The notes beneath the pieces were generated by a model. It saw only the letters and a program-made list of their open reading frames with translations. It did not search any database and was not told the DNA's origin. A DNA stretch of 16,651 bases. Source: DATGHS01 sp035307785. GTDB lineage: Bacteria > Planctomycetota > Planctomycetia > Gemmatales > Gemmataceae. Shown piece after piece: positions 13,796-16,651 of the stretch. The stretch's first letter is position 1; the number at the start of each line of letters is the position of its first letter. The position numbers and the translations under genes were made by a program. The stretch is taken from NCBI GenBank assembly GCA_035307785.1, contig DATGHS010000107.1, positions 1 through 16,651 of the forward strand, written 5' to 3'.

Positions 13796-13855
13796 CGTAG
13801 AACGGAATTCATTCCGTTCCACGCTGACCTGGAACGGAATAAATTCCGTTCTACG
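13796..13855. repeat. REPIN-like doublet with 26-bp arms
   Basis: The arms 13796-13821 and 13830-13855 pair with one mismatch around the 8-nt loop CGCTGACC. Each arm is also a palindrome: AACGGAAT-TC-ATTCCGTT on the left, AACGGAAT-AA-ATTCCGTT on the right. The mismatch falls in these mini-loops. It follows the DUF1800 stop by 26 nt, at the border of the gene that separates DUF1800 from DUF1501. Confidence 0.9.
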
Positions 13856-14025
13856 TAGCGTAGCTTGGCGCCGAACTCTGGTCCCCTCGTTTTGGGTGAT
13901 AAAAAGGATCTTTGTGATTGAATTTGAATATCCCGAATTACTGTTTTGCATTCTGAATGCCGGCTTGTTACCGTGGATAGCTGGGGAAATGGCCGAGTTG
14001 TGTGCGAAATCTCGGAGTGCCGATC

Positions 14026-15084
14026 ATGCATGGGTGGAATAGCCAGAAAGTCTTTGCCCTGGCGTTCATGGTTGCCCTCGCGGCCGGAATTGGTGTGTGT
14101 GTTTACCGCGCAGGTGCCGATCCTGACGAGCCGAAAAAGCCAGCCCCCGTCAAAGAGCCGGTCGTTGCGGCTCTCAGCGATCACAGTCAAACGGCTGCGA
14201 CCACGAAAATCCTCGATAAACCTGCCGGCCTCGACAAGCCGATTGAAGGAATGACGGTGGCCGAGTTATTCCGCAAGCTGAGCGCGCTGCACAAGGTGAG
14301 TTTTCGACTAGATTTGCTTTGTATACGCCACTTTGAGGGCGCCAACGGAAAGCCGTTGTTCGAGAAGCCATATGAACTCAAAATTGACATTCCGGTTGTT
14401 GAGAATTTGACCGTGCGCGATGTTTTGAATCAAGTCATCGACCATTACTCCGAACCTTCCGCTATGGGTGTTAGGAGTCTGGCCATCGTTGCCAAAGGAA
14501 ATCAAGTCATCCTCGCTTATCCGTTTTTTCCGCCGGCCGCGCCGCGGTCCCAGACAACTCCAACGGGCTCTGACGGCGAGGCCGCTTTTGTCCCCGTTTC
14601 CGAAATGGTGGCGATGCTGTACGGTCCGCCCCTGAATCTGTCGGTAGACCATAAGGCCCTTGGTGAGGTAATCGATCAGCTACGCGACGTCACCGGTGCA
14701 AACATCTTAATCGATGCACGACTCAAAGAGAAAATGACCACACCCATTACATTCACTGTCAACAATACGCGGCTTTTGCCAGTCCTGAGAATCATTTCGG
14801 ACATGTGCGAAATAGGCGTAGCTGTCGTCGACAACGTTTTTTACATCACCTCAAAGGAAAACGGCGAACGGTTGATGCGCCAAACTGAGCGCAACCTTTT
14901 CGGCGAAGGAATACCGTCCGGCTACCTGAGTGACGGCAAAGATCTGTATGAAAAGCCGCCGGGGATTAAGCCGTTGAAGCGGGTTCCAACCATGGGAAGC
15001 CTTCCCGGTTACGTTCCGCCGCATCCAGTGCCAAAGCCGTCGGATCCAATCGGTGACGGAAAGGGCACACCTGAAAAACAATGA
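14026..15084 (+). CDS. Exported protein with two secretin-N/STN-like domains
   Basis: This encodes 352 residues from the ATG at 14026, with GGAG 8 nt upstream. The GTG at 14002 would add 8 residues before the RBS-supported start. The N-terminal hydrophobic segment (about 9-27, FALAFMVALAAGIGVCVYR) is a signal or anchor. Two similar alpha/beta modules follow: about 74-166 (GMTVAELFRKLSALHKVSF, then LTVRDVLNQVIDHYSEP, then LAIVAKGNQVILAY), and about 203-278 (LNLSVDHKALGEVIDQL, then ANILIDARLKEKM, then GVAVVDNVFYITSKENGERL). This pattern is like the STN/secretin N domains seen in planctomycete exported proteins. The Pro-rich C-terminus (PGYVPPHPVPKP) looks disordered. Its base composition is visibly less G+C-rich than DUF1800 and DUF1501 on either side. 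The assignment rests on pattern similarity; the function is unknown. Confidence 0.7.
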   Translation: MHGWNSQKVFALAFMVALAAGIGVCVYRAGADPDEPKKPAPVKEPVVAALSDHSQTAATTKILDKPAGLDKPIEGMTVAELFRKLSALHKVSFRLDLLCIRHFEGANGKPLFEKPYELKIDIPVVENLTVRDVLNQVIDHYSEPSAMGVRSLAIVAKGNQVILAYPFFPPAAPRSQTTPTGSDGEAAFVPVSEMVAMLYGPPLNLSVDHKALGEVIDQLRDVTGANILIDARLKEKMTTPITFTVNNTRLLPVLRIISDMCEIGVAVVDNVFYITSKENGERLMRQTERNLFGEGIPSGYLSDGKDLYEKPPGIKPLKRVPTMGSLPGYVPPHPVPKPSDPIGDGKGTPEKQ

Positions 15085-15154
15085 ACCATTCTTGTTCGCG
15101 AGATCGGGATTTATTTGTCAGAGTTTGTTTAGCTTCATCATAAGGGAGAGTTGC

Positions 15155-16393
15155 ATGTTCACTCGCCGTCAATTTCTGGTTCGGTCGCTCCAAGGCTCGT
15201 CGCTGGTGGCGCTGAGCACCGTGGTTCCCGGGTTCATCGCCCGCACTGCGCAGGCCGCGAAGCCGGGGAAGGAAAACATCCTGGTCGTGCTTGAGATGAC
15301 CGGCGGCAACGACGGATTGAACATGGTGATTCCGTATGCCGACGATTTGTACCATAAATTCCGACCGACGCTGCGGCAAACAAAGGAGCAGGTTATTCGG
15401 CTCGACGATCATGTGGGCTTGCACAAGGGGATGCAGAGCTTTCGCACCATGTGGGACGAAGGCCAGCTGGCCGTCGTGCAGGGCGTGGGCTATCCGAACC
15501 CGCAGCGCTCGCACTTCGAGGCCATGGACATCTGGCAATCAGCCGATCCGAACTTGCGCACCAACACCGGCTGGCTCGGCCGAGCGGCGGTGGAGATCAA
15601 AGACAACGGCGCCGTGCCGATTTTGCACATCGGCAACACGAAGACACCTCTGGCCACGTCTGGCGCCCCGGGCGGCGGAGCCGTGAGCGTGAACGACAAG
15701 AATTCCTTCCGCCTGGAGCTCGGCGCTGGACCGGCTAAGCAACAAACCGCGCGGCGCAAGCTGATTGATGACTTGGCTCAACCGGCGGCCAAGCCCAACG
15801 ACGGCGACCTCATGGCCTTCGTGCAGCGCCGACAAATGCAAACGCTGACGGCCGTGGAAACGCTGCGCGACCTGCTGGAAGGGCCGAACGCCGTGGGCCG
15901 CTGGGGCAATGGCCTGAACCAGAAGTTGCAACTCATCGCGGGGCTCATCTCGCGCGGCTTCGGCACCCGCGTCTTCTACATCAGCCTCGACGGGTTCGAC
16001 ACGCACTCGGAGCAGGCGCTGCCGCACAACAACCTTTTGGCCGACTTGGCCGATTCGGTGAGCAGCTTCTTCCGCAGCCTGAAGAGTTCCGGCGACGACA
16101 CGCGGGTACGCGTCATGACCTTCTCGGAATTCGGCCGCCGCACGCAGGAAAACAGCAGCCGGGGCACCGACCACGGTGCCGCATCATGTCTGTTCGTGGC
16201 CGGCCCATCGGTCAAGGGCGGTGTGGTAGGTAAGCACCCCAGCCTGGCCGACCTCGACGCCGGCGACCTGAAATTCCACACCGACTTCCGGCGTATCTAT
16301 GCCACGCAGCTCGACAGCTGGCTCGGCTGCGACAGCAAGGCGGTGCTGGGCGAGAAGTGGGAGCACGTCAAGGAACTGACAGCGAAGGGCTAA
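15155..16393 (+). CDS. DUF1501 family protein, Tat-exported
   Basis: This encodes 412 residues from the ATG at 15155, with GGGAGAG about 6 nt upstream. An in-frame GTG at 15053 overlaps the preceding gene and lacks support. The N-terminus is a twin-arginine signal peptide (FTRRQFLVRSLQGSS, hydrophobic core, ending ARTAQA). Landmarks are VVLEMTGGNDGLNMVIPY (about 46-63), VVQGVGYPNPQRSHFEAMD, ISLDGFDTHSEQ, TFSEFGRRTQENSSRGTDHG and a final WLGCDSKAVLG. DUF1501 belongs to the alkaline phosphatase/sulfatase-like superfamily, and the Asp/His positions in GTDHGAAS and DGFDTH fit metal ligands, though the substrate is unknown. Tat export implies folding in the cytoplasm, probably with a cofactor. It is the usual partner of DUF1800 upstream. 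Confidence 0.93.
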   Translation: MFTRRQFLVRSLQGSSLVALSTVVPGFIARTAQAAKPGKENILVVLEMTGGNDGLNMVIPYADDLYHKFRPTLRQTKEQVIRLDDHVGLHKGMQSFRTMWDEGQLAVVQGVGYPNPQRSHFEAMDIWQSADPNLRTNTGWLGRAAVEIKDNGAVPILHIGNTKTPLATSGAPGGGAVSVNDKNSFRLELGAGPAKQQTARRKLIDDLAQPAAKPNDGDLMAFVQRRQMQTLTAVETLRDLLEGPNAVGRWGNGLNQKLQLIAGLISRGFGTRVFYISLDGFDTHSEQALPHNNLLADLADSVSSFFRSLKSSGDDTRVRVMTFSEFGRRTQENSSRGTDHGAASCLFVAGPSVKGGVVGKHPSLADLDAGDLKFHTDFRRIYATQLDSWLGCDSKAVLGEKWEHVKELTAKG

Positions 16394-16411
16394 CCTTGGA
16401 AATCGCATTCT

Positions 16412-16457
16412 CTGCGCTCTCCGCGCTAAACTTAGGACTGAACCGCGGAGAACGCAG
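16412..16457. repeat. Imperfect inverted repeat after the DUF1501 gene
   Basis: CTCCGCG (16419-16425) pairs with CGCGGAG (16444-16450). CTGCG (16412-16416) with CGCAG (16453-16457) extends the stem past mismatches. It lies 18 nt after the stop and may act as a terminator, but no U-tract follows. Confidence 0.7.
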
Positions 16458-16585
16458 CGAGTATTCGTAATTGCCAGGACATCGTCGCTCCTGTCAGGCC
16501 CTGCCAATTTGACGCACCCCCAAATCCGACCTAACCTTGTGCGGCGGAATCTCGGCATTTTTTGCACACCAAGGTAGGCGTGGTC

Positions 16586-16651
16586 ATGTTTCGTATGTCG
16601 CGCGAATCGTCCCAGGCGCGGGCCGCATTAATACTGTTTCTGCTGGTCCTG
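16586..16651 (+). CDS. Start of a membrane or secreted protein, cut by the window end
   Basis: From the ATG at 16586 the frame is open to the window end, giving M-F-R-M-S-R-E-S-S-Q-A-R-A-A-L-I-L-F-L-L. This is a positively charged N-terminus entering a hydrophobic segment, as in a signal peptide or first membrane helix. AAGGTAGG lies about 7 nt upstream. A second ATG at 16595 is also possible. Only 22 codons are visible, so no family can be named. Confidence 0.5.
   Translation, partial: MFRMSRESSQARAALILFLLVL

Noticed and set aside
1..16651. tRNA or rRNA genes
   Set aside because: I looked for T-loop (GTTCGAATC-like) sequences with matching stems and for rRNA motifs. The candidates, such as those near 7890 and 13550, lie inside conserved coding sequence and lack cloverleaf partners.

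Overview
The window looks like chromosomal DNA of a planctomycete, probably Gemmataceae or a close relative. The reasons are high G+C, a Tat-exported DUF1501 protein near its usual DUF1800 partner, TPR and HEAT repeat proteins, a secreted beta-propeller, small Cys-rich lipoproteins, and gaps filled with long inverted repeats. This assignment is inference from gene content and style, not from a marker gene. No tRNA, rRNA, transposase, integrase or CRISPR array was seen.

Layout. Bases 1-758 (+) are the 3' part of a TPR protein. A minus-strand block follows (836-5168). Read in its own direction it is an RNase HI-type protein, a secreted YncE-like beta-propeller, a HEAT-repeat protein, and a membrane-anchored peroxiredoxin. 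The last of these appears as two open frames but is one gene: the in-frame TGA at 1184-1186 sits exactly where the peroxidatic cysteine belongs (W-U-P-Y-C). A 7-bp hairpin with an AGGUG loop lies 20 nt after the TGA, as expected of a bacterial SECIS element. This is the most striking feature of the window.

Bases 5367-6083 (+) are tsaB, for the tRNA t6A modification. Two small Cys-rich lipoproteins on the minus strand follow (6178-6444 and 6940-7125), bracketed by copies of the same GTTTATCCC/GGGATAAAC palindrome. A UbiB/ABC1 (AarF) atypical kinase is at 7513-9165 (+). Two tandem paralogous secreted proteins of unknown function follow (9429-10763 and 10861-12216). Next come DUF1800 (12291-13769), a gene with two secretin-N/STN-like domains (14026-15084), DUF1501 (15155-16393), and the start of one more gene (16586 onward).

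Nearly every gap holds a different inverted repeat of about 30-140 bp. Several are doublets of short palindromes: each arm is itself a hairpin, and the arms can also pair with each other. They resemble REPINs. In one (6094-6153) the differences between the arms keep each arm's own hairpin intact. In another (13796-13855) the single mismatch falls in the arms' mini-loops. Both suggest that the small palindrome is the maintained unit.

Functionally the window mixes housekeeping genes (tsaB, RNase H, UbiB kinase) with envelope and exported proteins (lipoproteins, beta-propeller, DUF1800/DUF1501, the paralogue pair) and a redox selenoprotein whose catalytic domain probably faces the periplasm. No selenocysteine machinery (selA/B/C/D) lies in the window, so the selenoprotein call depends on the rest of the genome.
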